A DNA stretch of 64,000 bases from JADKIH01 sp031417395 (GTDB taxonomy: Bacteria; Bacteroidota; Bacteroidia; AKYH767-A; 2013-40CM-41-45), in contig JANOVM010000059.1 of NCBI GenBank assembly GCA_031417395.1, positions 1 to 64,000 on the forward strand, read 5' to 3'. Of the stretch, positions 36,855 through 45,919 are shown piece by piece (position 1 is the stretch's first letter; every line of letters begins with the position of its first letter). The position numbers were made by a program, and so were the translations under genes. The notes beneath the pieces are model-generated. The model had not been told where the DNA came from, did not search any database, and saw only the letters and a list, made by a program, of their open reading frames with translations.

Positions 36855-37146
36855 TTTTATAGAAGTGTATTTTTTAAAAGGTACTTTTTTCGACTTTTAT
36901 TACTTGTTATGTGCGCCTTTTAGTGGCGGAATGGGAGGTAAAAATTTAGAAAATTTGAAAATTAAACATTTACGGATTGTCGGTGTGTTCGTACCTTCTT
37001 GTGGGTTATCGGTAAAATTTTAAGGGTCAGTTAGAAAATTCAAAATGAATTTCAAATATCCCTGAGTCTCCTTAATATGAACAATTTATTAATAATTTTT
37101 GAACCTACCATTTGTGATTTATAGTATGTGAAATTCAATTTAAAAT
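36855..37146. other. gene-free stretch after integrase remnant
   Basis: No gene seen. It contains CGGTAAAATTTTA at 37010-37022 and AT-rich sequence. The stop of the convergent giant gene lies at the right end. Confidence 0.4.
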
Positions 37147-40100
37147 TTATGGTCTCATCAAGATTATCGTATAATAAACATTATTTCCCATTAGCACATA
37201 ATCATCAGATTCAACAATTCCATCACCGGTAATGTCTTCATACGTATATCCCAATAAAGTATAATAGAGAGCATTCTCCAAATCCCCGTAATCTTGAGAT
37301 TCAATTACTCCATCATGATGTCCTACTCCAAGAATTGGATCTGAAATATCACCGCTCCAAATTGCAAAGTTTCCGTCCCCCAGATTTCTAAGATTGTTTC
37401 CATATGCCTTATTGATGGAATTTGTAAAATCATAGGTAATATTTTCTTTGTTGAAATAAAGAGGAAGTGAACTCCATGTTTCAAGTGCATTTCTATGTTT
37501 AACAACAATATAATACTCTCCAATTCTAATAGATGGGAAATAGAAATTTCCATTTCCGGCAGTATCAATTACATTTTTTGAAGAATAAACAATTTCATTT
37601 GGTGAATTTTTACTATGCAACTCAACAATCATTGTGTCTGAAACTCCAGGAAAATTTGCCGCATCTACAGAAGCTACTTGTAAGCTGTTTCCCCGATAAA
37701 ATCCTTCAATAAATAATTTGATATCGATTGTCGTTGGAAAATCTGATCTTATAGAAATCGTAAAATCAGGATTACCCGGAGCTTCCTCAATATTTCCTGC
37801 ACTGTCAGCAGCAATGCTGTAAATATCATAAATATGACCTGGCGCACCATAAAATATATCTGAAGTATCCACCGTGTTTTTCTTCCATGCATAATAATTA
37901 TAGCCTGAATCAGAAACAAAAACTGTATAATCTTTAAGTCCAGATAAATTATCGTTTCCATTCCACTTTAAAACAAAAGAAGTATCGATTTGAATGGTAT
38001 CATTATTAATTATTGAACTTTGCGGTTTTATCAGATCTATGATATTATTTGAAGTGTTTGTATTAATAGGATCATTAAAATCAAAAATTATTGTTGCCCT
38101 GTTATTTATTGAATCCCCAGTTTGAACACTTGTCAATGGATCTATGCTATAAGAAACGAATCCATCTCCACTTCCTGCATGATCATCAGGTGGTAGGAAA
38201 CCGAGTAATGGATCTTCTGTTAATTCCAAAGTAAGTGGATCAAGTGAAGAAAATTTCCAAATTGCAACACCGTTTGAGGTATCTATTCTTCCAGCAGATT
38301 TTACAATTAAATTTACTTGTGGTCTCAGATCAACATATTGTTCAAAAACGTTATTCTCAGGATTTTCCATAACCAGAGTTTTAATTCCAAAACCAGTAGC
38401 TAAAAATTTAAATGTTTTTAAATTAAATTTAGATTTATCTAGACTGTCGATAACGGTTACCTCTTGTGCAGCTGCACTTGCAGTATCAACGTTTTCAAAG
38501 AAAACGGAATAATTAAATGGTGTATTCAAGTTTTGAAAAGTACTTGGGCCCGTTTTTAAATTCGGATCATAAGAACCGACTCCATCTTTATGTTTATCTT
38601 TCTTATCCTTTGGGGGGAAACATGAAATCTCGGCTTGCTGTGAATTATCTCCATTAATGTCTTTAATTATTTTTCGAAGTAAGTAGTTCAACTTATCAAT
38701 TATTGCTTGTGATTTGAGGCTTTCAGGACTTGCACAACCTTGAAATGCTTTTAAAAGTATTTTCGCAATATTAACTGCATCAATATTATTGTTACTATAA
38801 CATACAGAAGTTGTCAATTCTTTAAATACATTACTTAATGCATAAGAAATGCAATCTGTGATTGGACATGGACCAACCATATCTAGGCATACTCCAAGAT
38901 CGTTGTTTGTTAAATTCTTGTCATTAATCATATCCTTCAAGCAATTAATTTTATTATTATCAACAGAACAATTTGAAATCTCTGCGGATGAACAAGCAAA
39001 TGAATTTGATAAAGATGAATATGGACCAAAACTTAAGAGGAAAGTGATCATTCTTGAACATTGTTCTTGGGTGAACATATTCATAAAAGTATCATCTGAG
39101 TAATCCATAAAATTCATATACATTCTTCCTGGGCTGCTACCTGCACAATTATCAGAATATGGATACTGGGGGTTTTCAGCAATATCCGTCTCAATGTCTT
39201 GAAGTGGAGTATCTGTTATTCCATCATCAGGCGAACAACCTGGTGAATCTCCCCAAATATGTCTCAGTCCTAACCAATGCCCTACTTCATGAGTTGCAGT
39301 ACGTCCAAGATTCGCCAAAGGAAGACTTCCTGGATTCGCATAACTTCCAACTGTTCCAAAATTTAAAACAACACCTTGTAAATTAGGTGCGCATAAAAAA
39401 TCGGCTGCATATCCAAATAGAGTGTTAGGATTATTGGATGAATTAGAACTTGATACATAAATATTACCAACCCAAATATTAAGATAATCTGAAGCTGGCC
39501 ATGCATCAAGACCTCCTTGTGAATAGAATTTAATAGGGTCATTTTGGTCACCAAAAGCTTCAACACTAGTTCGGCGCCTTTCAATTCCTGTACTTGGTTT
39601 TCCGTTTGGATCTCGCTTTGCCAAACAAAATTGAATATTTGAGGCCCCAGCAGTAGTTTGCCAAACTAGCGGTGTTAAACTAGCGTCTTGATTATTTCGG
39701 GAATAGTCTAAATTAAGTTGATCGATCTGAGCTTGAATCTGTGCATCACATATATTTTGATTGCAATTATTATATAAAATATGAAATACAACTGGAATTG
39801 TAATAAATGAAGGAGTAGTTATAGTGCTAGAATTGTTTTTGTTATTTTGCATTACACTTTCTAAAAACAATTCCATTTGTTGTTTCTTATTTAATAAACT
39901 AGAATCAATTTGAGTTAGTTGATTAAAATACTCTACCGTGCCGCACCTTATAAATGGGCCTGATAGTGGGCTTGAAATATTTAAATTAGAATTAGTTATT
40001 GATGAGCCATTGGAAATACTTTGAGTTATATTTAATGTATTTGAATAATTTTCAATATTGAAAGGTTCACATATTGCAGTCCTTAATTTATATGAATTTA

Positions 40101-43011
40101 GATTTGGTGATGTAAGTGATATAGGAAAAACTTTCGTCTCCCCCGCTCTCAAACTCGGAATAAAAAACATTAACACTTTAGTTGAATCCTCATCATAATA
40201 AACTGAATCGATGGTAAAAATATCTGGAATTGAATCGAGATAGTTTTGAATTGTATCACTATTTGGATCATAAAATTCAAAATCTGGAATCATTTCAATA
40301 TTTGCTGGAACAGTTATCGATACTGGGACATTTGTCGCATCAACATTTCCTGAATTGCCACAAACAATTAAGTTCTTTTGTAATCTCCCAGGACGAAATA
40401 ACTCACCACCAATATTATCGATCCACAATCTTGGTCCACTGGCATTCGTCGAATCAAGTGCAGCATCTATAATTGTAAATGCATTTGGATAAGTTAGTTC
40501 GAATCCACTCGTGTCAAAGATAGTTACATTGTAAAATGAAGAATCTTTTCCGGTCAAATCAAAATAACAGGTGGCTGTTGTTCTGCTGTTGTTTACTTCT
40601 ACTAAATCCGAAAAAATATCTGTTGAATTATTTTTACTCAACTTCGCCTGAACCAAACTTGGAAAATACTGGCCATAAACCTTTAATATCATTCTTCCCT
40701 CATTTGATGCTTTATTTGGAGATACGTAATTATTAATTTGAGGAATTGTTGAAGGAACTCTTTTGGCGCCGTTGCTCATTATTCCATTGTGACCATTTGG
40801 ACCATTATCAAGTAGCATTAAAGTGTCACAGTCTACTGTATTAAAATTATAATAAGCCAATATGCCTGGCTCATTTCCGATCAGATGTTTATTAACTTGT
40901 TCTGAAATTTCCTGCTGACTCAATTCATAATTCCAGACTTTCAATTCATCTATGCTTCCCTTAAAATATCCATTGTAAAAACCATTACCATGCCCAAGTG
41001 TTAGGTAATTCAATTGGGGCTGATAAGACCAATAATTTTGATCGATAAGTTGTCCGAATAAGTACACCTTTCTGGTGCTGCCATTCATAGTAATTGTAAC
41101 ATGATTCCATCTATTTGGTAACAAATCGAATTGAAGAAGATGAGAAAGAATCCAATTATTGTTCAAATTTGGATTGGCATAAAGACCTAAATCGTCCTGA
41201 AGATCAACAATCGTAGCAGTATTACTTTGAATTGAATCAGGATTCACCCAAAATGAAACTGTAAATTGAAATTGATTGAACCATAATCCCAAATCTATAT
41301 AATCATTCACTCCGTCAAATTTCAATGCCATATCTTGTATCCCTTGTAAACTATTAGCAATATGTATTGGAGAACTAATTGGACCGACGAGGCTGGGTGA
41401 CGAAGTTTTAATTCTAAATTTATAGCAACCGGGAGATAAATTAGCCGGAATTATAACATTATTAAATGTTCCACTTGTTGTTCCATGCAAAGATGATAGA
41501 ACTAGGGGATTTATGAAATTTTGCCCCGTCGGATCAATTTCTAAATCAAAAATATTATTTGCTTGCAAGGTGTTGCTGAAAGCACGGAATGAAACAGAAA
41601 ATGTATCACCCGGAAATAAGTTACTTTTAGAGAATGCAGTAATTTCTAAATTAACTCCACAATTTGTACAACAAATTTCACTCAATATATTGTTTGAAAG
41701 AGTTGTAAGATAAGATTCATAAGCTTCAACACCTGAAGTAGAAGAAAGATTCAAGCCTGGTGAATGTGACTGTGATTGAGGAGTTGTAACAATCGTGGTA
41801 GTATTTTTCTGGTAACAGCCAATATCTCCCAAGCTATCTGTTTTAAGTAAATACATTCCAACTGTTAATGGTAAGCCAATTGCTAATGTATTTATGTTGC
41901 CAAATCCTCCAACAATAAATCCTTTATCATTTGTTTGATTAACAATATAACTTTTATCATTTGCTAATGATCCATATGTTTTTGTCCATAAAGTATCTCC
42001 ATTAGAATTGGTCCGTATTAGATAAACGTCTTCGTCCCCGGCACCAAAGCTTTTAGTCCAACCTGTAATAATAAACCCTTCATCTTCTGTTTGAGAAACA
42101 AAATATCCTATATCGTCATTCGGGCCTCCATAAGTTTTGGACCATACTAAAATTCCATTCATGTCGACTTTTAATAAATAAACATCTTTCAGTCCAGCTC
42201 CAAAGCTTTTTGTTGTTCCTAGTATAATATAACCGCTATCAGATGTCTGCTTCGCAGAATATGCCCAATCATCATCCAGCCCTCCATATGATCTATACCA
42301 AATCGAATCTCCATTTGAATTTGTTTTTAGTAAATTAATTTCTTGATTTCCAGCTCCCGTAGGATCTCCACCATTTACTACAATATAACCACCATCAAAT
42401 GTTTCCTGAACTGAATAGCCCCAATTATAATAAGATGTAATTAAACTGCTATAAGATTTTAACCATAATAAGTTTCCATCTTTTTCAGTTTTGAATAATA
42501 ACAATTGTTGATCCGATACTCCGGATACTATATATCCGCTGTCTGAGGTTTGTTGAACACACAAAGCCCAGTCAGAAATATATTGAGTGTAAAAAGGTGT
42601 AGAACGACCGTATGTTTTAGACCAACTGATTATTCCCAAGGAATTAGTTTTAATCAAAAAAGCATCCCAATAACCGTAAAATGTTGCAAGCCCAGTAATG
42701 ATATAACCATCATCATTAGTTTGTTGTACAGAATAAGGGATATCTTGATTTCCCGATATTCCTTCAAATTTTCTATTCCAAGTTTCCTCTCCGAATGCGT
42801 TTGTTTTAACTAAAAACATGTCGCAGGCACTAGGTCCACTTACACTATAAACAAAAATATACCCTCCGTCATTTGTTATTCCTACGGAAGTTATTGGATT
42901 ACCACCGTTCGTAAATCCACCAGCTCTAGTTTTTTGAAATTTAACCTGACAATAGCTATTGCAAAAAGTTGAAAATATTATAGAAAATAAAATAAATAAT
43001 TTTTTTTTCAT
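37147..43011 (-). CDS. giant secreted multidomain M43-type metalloprotease
   Basis: About 1954 aa from the ATG at 43011 (MKKKLFILFSIIFSTF, signal peptide; the frame is open to 43020). Domain order: seven to nine propeller-like repeats of the GGYIITG ... LIKTNSNGD ... WTKTYGG type (residues 25-410); a LamG-like domain (FDGVNDYIDLG ... ELKVWNYE, about 565-720); an IPT-like domain; an M43 metalloprotease with HEVGHWLGLRHIWG near 1242 and a Met-turn MNFMDYSDD; a YDPNLKTGPS module common in Bacteroidota secreted proteins; and the dockerin-like C-terminus shared with 11472 (DITGDGIVESDDY). Probably a surface or secreted protease; substrate unknown. Confidence 0.82.
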   Translation of the reverse strand: MKKKLFILFSIIFSTFCNSYCQVKFQKTRAGGFTNGGNPITSVGITNDGGYIFVYSVSGPSACDMFLVKTNAFGEETWNRKFEGISGNQDIPYSVQQTNDDGYIITGLATFYGYWDAFLIKTNSLGIISWSKTYGRSTPFYTQYISDWALCVQQTSDSGYIVSGVSDQQLLLFKTEKDGNLLWLKSYSSLITSYYNWGYSVQETFDGGYIVVNGGDPTGAGNQEINLLKTNSNGDSIWYRSYGGLDDDWAYSAKQTSDSGYIILGTTKSFGAGLKDVYLLKVDMNGILVWSKTYGGPNDDIGYFVSQTEDEGFIITGWTKSFGAGDEDVYLIRTNSNGDTLWTKTYGSLANDKSYIVNQTNDKGFIVGGFGNINTLAIGLPLTVGMYLLKTDSLGDIGCYQKNTTTIVTTPQSQSHSPGLNLSSTSGVEAYESYLTTLSNNILSEICCTNCGVNLEITAFSKSNLFPGDTFSVSFRAFSNTLQANNIFDLEIDPTGQNFINPLVLSSLHGTTSGTFNNVIIPANLSPGCYKFRIKTSSPSLVGPISSPIHIANSLQGIQDMALKFDGVNDYIDLGLWFNQFQFTVSFWVNPDSIQSNTATIVDLQDDLGLYANPNLNNNWILSHLLQFDLLPNRWNHVTITMNGSTRKVYLFGQLIDQNYWSYQPQLNYLTLGHGNGFYNGYFKGSIDELKVWNYELSQQEISEQVNKHLIGNEPGILAYYNFNTVDCDTLMLLDNGPNGHNGIMSNGAKRVPSTIPQINNYVSPNKASNEGRMILKVYGQYFPSLVQAKLSKNNSTDIFSDLVEVNNSRTTATCYFDLTGKDSSFYNVTIFDTSGFELTYPNAFTIIDAALDSTNASGPRLWIDNIGGELFRPGRLQKNLIVCGNSGNVDATNVPVSITVPANIEMIPDFEFYDPNSDTIQNYLDSIPDIFTIDSVYYDEDSTKVLMFFIPSLRAGETKVFPISLTSPNLNSYKLRTAICEPFNIENYSNTLNITQSISNGSSITNSNLNISSPLSGPFIRCGTVEYFNQLTQIDSSLLNKKQQMELFLESVMQNNKNNSSTITTPSFITIPVVFHILYNNCNQNICDAQIQAQIDQLNLDYSRNNQDASLTPLVWQTTAGASNIQFCLAKRDPNGKPSTGIERRRTSVEAFGDQNDPIKFYSQGGLDAWPASDYLNIWVGNIYVSSSNSSNNPNTLFGYAADFLCAPNLQGVVLNFGTVGSYANPGSLPLANLGRTATHEVGHWLGLRHIWGDSPGCSPDDGITDTPLQDIETDIAENPQYPYSDNCAGSSPGRMYMNFMDYSDDTFMNMFTQEQCSRMITFLLSFGPYSSLSNSFACSSAEISNCSVDNNKINCLKDMINDKNLTNNDLGVCLDMVGPCPITDCISYALSNVFKELTTSVCYSNNNIDAVNIAKILLKAFQGCASPESLKSQAIIDKLNYLLRKIIKDINGDNSQQAEISCFPPKDKKDKHKDGVGSYDPNLKTGPSTFQNLNTPFNYSVFFENVDTASAAAQEVTVIDSLDKSKFNLKTFKFLATGFGIKTLVMENPENNVFEQYVDLRPQVNLIVKSAGRIDTSNGVAIWKFSSLDPLTLELTEDPLLGFLPPDDHAGSGDGFVSYSIDPLTSVQTGDSINNRATIIFDFNDPINTNTSNNIIDLIKPQSSIINNDTIQIDTSFVLKWNGNDNLSGLKDYTVFVSDSGYNYYAWKKNTVDTSDIFYGAPGHIYDIYSIAADSAGNIEEAPGNPDFTISIRSDFPTTIDIKLFIEGFYRGNSLQVASVDAANFPGVSDTMIVELHSKNSPNEIVYSSKNVIDTAGNGNFYFPSIRIGEYYIVVKHRNALETWSSLPLYFNKENITYDFTNSINKAYGNNLRNLGDGNFAIWSGDISDPILGVGHHDGVIESQDYGDLENALYYTLLGYTYEDITGDGIVESDDYVLMGNNVYYTIILMRP

Positions 43012-43195
43012 TCGGTTCAAATAATTAGTATAAATTTATTGAATAATTATTTTCAAAATTAATCCTTGGAAAACCCTTAAGAATCTTAAGAGCACTAATT
43101 TAAAAAAATGTCTCGAAATAAATATATAATCACATAAAATTTTCTAAAAATAAAAGGAGCTAAAGAAACTACCATTTTTAGACCTTTTTGGTAAA

Positions 43196-43577
43196 TCAAC
43201 TCCCATGATAATACCCAATCTTCCTTTTATTCGCCCCTTTCCACCCATTAACCTCCTCCTGTACCCAAGTTTCAAACATTTCCATAGAAAGAAAACAGTC
43301 CTTTAGAACATAATGATTAACGATCTTCTGATGAATATTCTTAACCATCCCCGCATTCAATTCAAAAGAGCTTCCCAATTGAATACATTCCTCCTCAGAG
43401 AACCATTTCCGCAAAACAGAAAAAAGGATTTTTCCGCGGGTAGATGGTGAAGGATTTGGAATTAAAAATTTGTAATTGATACGACGAGCCAATGCGGGAT
43501 CAATACCCAAGAAATTATTCGAGGTAAGTAAAAGTATACCTCTGAATGATTCAAGATTTTCCAAAAGGATATTGATT
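43196..43577 (-). pseudogene. 5'-truncated AAA ATPase paralogue of 57-1814
   Basis: About 127 codons aligning with the last 130 residues of the ATPase at 57-1814 (LLLTSNN, ALARRINYKF, GMVKNIHQKIVN shared). Homology begins abruptly at INILLENLE; upstream the frame hits a stop within three codons. Walker A and B are lost, so it cannot work as an ATPase. It sits 140 bases from the 3' end of tRNA-Arg, so it marks the scar of an older or related element at the same site. Confidence 0.82.
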
Positions 43578-43629
43578 CTAAATTAAATGAGAAAAATTCT
43601 ATCTGTAAAAACTTAATTTTTCAAATCCA

Positions 43630-43650
43630 TTTACTGCACACTTTACTGCA
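43630..43650. repeat. TTTACTGCA direct repeat near tRNA
   Basis: TTTACTGCA occurs at 43630-43638 and 43642-43650, 12 bases apart. It sits between the tRNA 3' end and the truncated ATPase, where arm-type integrase sites would be expected. No second copy found elsewhere. Confidence 0.3.
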
Positions 43651-43716
43651 GAGTTGGTGTTTTTTGATAAAAATTTAAAGGACATCCATCCCCTAAACAC
43701 TTGCAAACAAACTATG

Positions 43717-43788
43717 TAGTCCCGGGCAGAATCGAACTGCCATCAAAAGTTTAGGAAACTTCTATTCTATCCGTTGAACTACGGGACC
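43717..43788 (-). tRNA. tRNA-Arg (anticodon CCT)
   Basis: A 72-base gene on the minus strand, acceptor GGTCCCG pairing with CGGGACT, a G-TTCAA D-loop/T-loop signature (GGTTCGATTC form: AGTTCGATT), and an anticodon arm GAAGT-TTCCTAA-ACTTT that places CCT at 34-36, decoding AGG. No encoded CCA. Its 3' end faces the island, the usual orientation for tyrosine-recombinase insertion. Confidence 0.9.
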
Positions 43789-43884
43789 GGTTAATAAAAG
43801 GAGTGCGAAATTAAAAAATTTAAGTTAAAAAATGGCTGAAAGAAGGATTTAATTGAAAGTAATGGCTTTAGCCGTCCAAACATC

Positions 43885-44709
43885 CTATTGAATAATATAC
43901 TTTAAACTTTTCCGATAGCCATTCCCCTCAATAGTACAGAAGTTTATACCGGAAGATTGAAATGGCAAAGGAAATTCATTACTTCCCGTATGGATGTTTT
44001 CTCTTTCGGAAAAAATAATTAATCCATCCAAATTATAAATAGAAATATTTAGCGATAAGTTTTTCGCCGATTCAATAATTAATTTTGGTTTTATATTATC
44101 ATCACTCATTATTCCTGCTGAAAATAATTGCTTGGTTTCAATTTCATTTGTAGAAGTAATATACGTAAGATTCAAATCATCTAGATACCCTTCAGTACTT
44201 AGGCCAATAGTGCCAATATCGGCTATAAATATAGTTTGGTATGGTTCAACAGATGTGGGGTAATTAATAGTTAAGGTAAAAGGAGTCCACACAGTTGTGT
44301 TTGCAAGAATAGGTGTTTGAAAAACTGCCTGAGTGATGATTTGATAATTTGAATCCTGTACAGTAATCCAGATTCCCAACCTGTCGCCACCAATTAGGAA
44401 ATTACCTTTCCAGAAGCCTGTCAAAACTAAAGGCTTTATACTATTATCGAGAATACAAGCTACTTCACCTCCAATAAATCCTGTTGCGCCATCTGAAACA
44501 GAAACAAAATGAACAGAACTGGCACTACTGTGTCCGGGCGCCTGGAGCACGGTTGTTGCACTAGCTGCACCATTATTTGCTATCCAGTTAACCGGACTGC
44601 TATATCCGCTGCTGTCAATTGCCCATACTTCGAATCCGCCATTTACCGGTAACTGGGAAAATGTTTTTTGCATTACAAAAATCAAAATAAGAAATAGAAT
44701 TCTTTTCAT
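43885..44709 (-). CDS. secreted protein with carbohydrate-binding-like domain and T9SS-type tail
   Basis: A 274 aa exported protein: signal peptide (MKRILFLILIFVMQKTFSQ), a beta-sandwich domain opening LPVNGGFEVWAIDS with SPVNWIANN and ending GYLDDLNLTYI (a PCMD/CBM-like jelly roll), then a C-terminal 80 aa part (LSLNISIYNLDGLIIFSERE ... SLKYIIQ) that resembles a divergent T9SS sorting domain. It lies just right of the tRNA. Ligand unknown. Confidence 0.65.
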   Translation of the reverse strand: MKRILFLILIFVMQKTFSQLPVNGGFEVWAIDSSGYSSPVNWIANNGAASATTVLQAPGHSSASSVHFVSVSDGATGFIGGEVACILDNSIKPLVLTGFWKGNFLIGGDRLGIWITVQDSNYQIITQAVFQTPILANTTVWTPFTLTINYPTSVEPYQTIFIADIGTIGLSTEGYLDDLNLTYITSTNEIETKQLFSAGIMSDDNIKPKLIIESAKNLSLNISIYNLDGLIIFSERENIHTGSNEFPLPFQSSGINFCTIEGNGYRKSLKYIIQ

Positions 44710-44949
44710 TTAAAATGAGCTTGTCTGCTTTTGAGTTTAAGTGAAATAAATTGAGAAACCTTTGCCTGAATTAATTTTCTAAATGCAATATAGCAATTTA
44801 TAAATTTCAATATTACTTTCTTTATCCGTTTGCAATTAATGAGTTATCCTAATTTGCCGGAATATACTGTAGTTACACATTAAATTTCTATTAAAATAAA
44901 AATAACCCTTTCAATCGAAAAGCTTTCCTACCTTCGTAAAAAAAATAAA

Positions 44950-45852
44950 ATGACTATTCTATTTATTGGCCTCTTATTATTTCTCCTGGCACCAAAGACT
45001 CCTGAATTATTTCCGCAAATTGCAGGCATAACACGCATTGTTCGTTTAACCGGTCTTGGGTTGATCGTTGTTGGCTTAGCAAATGCTACCGTCAAACAGA
45101 TTGAAGCCGGACACGTAGGTGTACAGTCTTTATTTGGCAAGGTTCAGGAACGTACGCTGAATAGCGGACTGAATTTCATAAATCCTTTTGTTGCAGTTAA
45201 TGTTTTTGATATTAAGACGCAAAATTATACTATGTCATCCATTGCAACAGAAGGCGATAAGACCGGTGACGATGCTATTCGTGTTCTTTCTGCCGATGGT
45301 CTGGAAGTAATAATTGACCTTACCATACTCTATACTGTTATACCTTCTGAAGCCCCCAGGATTTACAAGGAAATAGGTGTAGACTACAAGAACATTATTG
45401 TCCGGCCGATAACGCGTACAAAAATCCGCGACAATGCCGTTTATTACGATGCTGTCAATCTTTATTCAAAACAGCGCGATGAGTTCCAGGTTAAAATTTC
45501 AGAGAGTATAGAAAAAGATTTTAAAGCACGCGGCTTGAATCTTGAACAATTGCTCGTGAGAAATATTACTTTGCCTGCTTCTGTAAAAGCTGCTATTGAA
45601 TCAAAAATAAATGCCGAACAAGATGCTCAGAAAATGCAATTTGTTCTTCAAAAAGAAAAGCAGGAAGCCGAACGCAAGCGCGTTGAAGCACAGGGTATAG
45701 CCGATTACCAACGTATCATCAACAGCGAAATAACCGACAAGCTTCTCCAATACGAAAGCATTAAAGCCCAAAAAGAAATTGCTATTTCTCCGAATTCAAA
45801 AGTTATTATTATGGGTAAAGGAAGTACTCCGATTATTATTGGGGATAAGTAA
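44950..45852 (+). CDS. prohibitin/SPFH-domain membrane protein
   Basis: A 300 aa protein with two N-terminal membrane segments (MTILFIGLLLFLLAP, then about 24-42) and an SPFH/band 7 domain (IEAGHVGVQSLFGKVQ ... INPFVAVNVFDIKTQNY). A coiled-coil part (KEKQEAERKRVEAQGIADYQ) follows. Prohibitin-like proteins form rings at membranes and act in membrane organisation or protease regulation. It stands in its own unit, 27 bases before the next gene's promoter region. Confidence 0.88.
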   Translation: MTILFIGLLLFLLAPKTPELFPQIAGITRIVRLTGLGLIVVGLANATVKQIEAGHVGVQSLFGKVQERTLNSGLNFINPFVAVNVFDIKTQNYTMSSIATEGDKTGDDAIRVLSADGLEVIIDLTILYTVIPSEAPRIYKEIGVDYKNIIVRPITRTKIRDNAVYYDAVNLYSKQRDEFQVKISESIEKDFKARGLNLEQLLVRNITLPASVKAAIESKINAEQDAQKMQFVLQKEKQEAERKRVEAQGIADYQRIINSEITDKLLQYESIKAQKEIAISPNSKVIIMGKGSTPIIIGDK

Positions 45853-45896
45853 TTTCTCTTTTAACCGATTATGAAGGTTGCCCAAAAGTATTTTTT

Positions 45897-45904
45897 TATA
45901 TTTG
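45897..45904 (+). promoter_or_regulatory. -7 box TATATTTG before Rieske gene
   Basis: A perfect TAnnTTTG element 15 bases before the ATG at 45920, with GTTG at 45877-45880 as possible -33 box. It lies inside the alternative longer reading frame, which supports the start at 45920 over the TTG at 45878. Confidence 0.5.
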
Positions 45905-45919
45905 ATAAAAAATATTTCT

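Noticed and set aside
43717..43788. Left attachment site (copy of the tRNA 3' end) within the window
   Set aside because: I searched for CCCGGGCAGAATCGAAC-type copies and saw none; the GC-rich CCCGGGCCCTCC at 2974 is unrelated.
45878..45919. Longer start (TTG) for the Rieske-flavodoxin gene
   Set aside because: That stretch contains the promoter -7 box TATATTTG and reads as non-conserved; the ATG at 45920 begins the Rieske domain.
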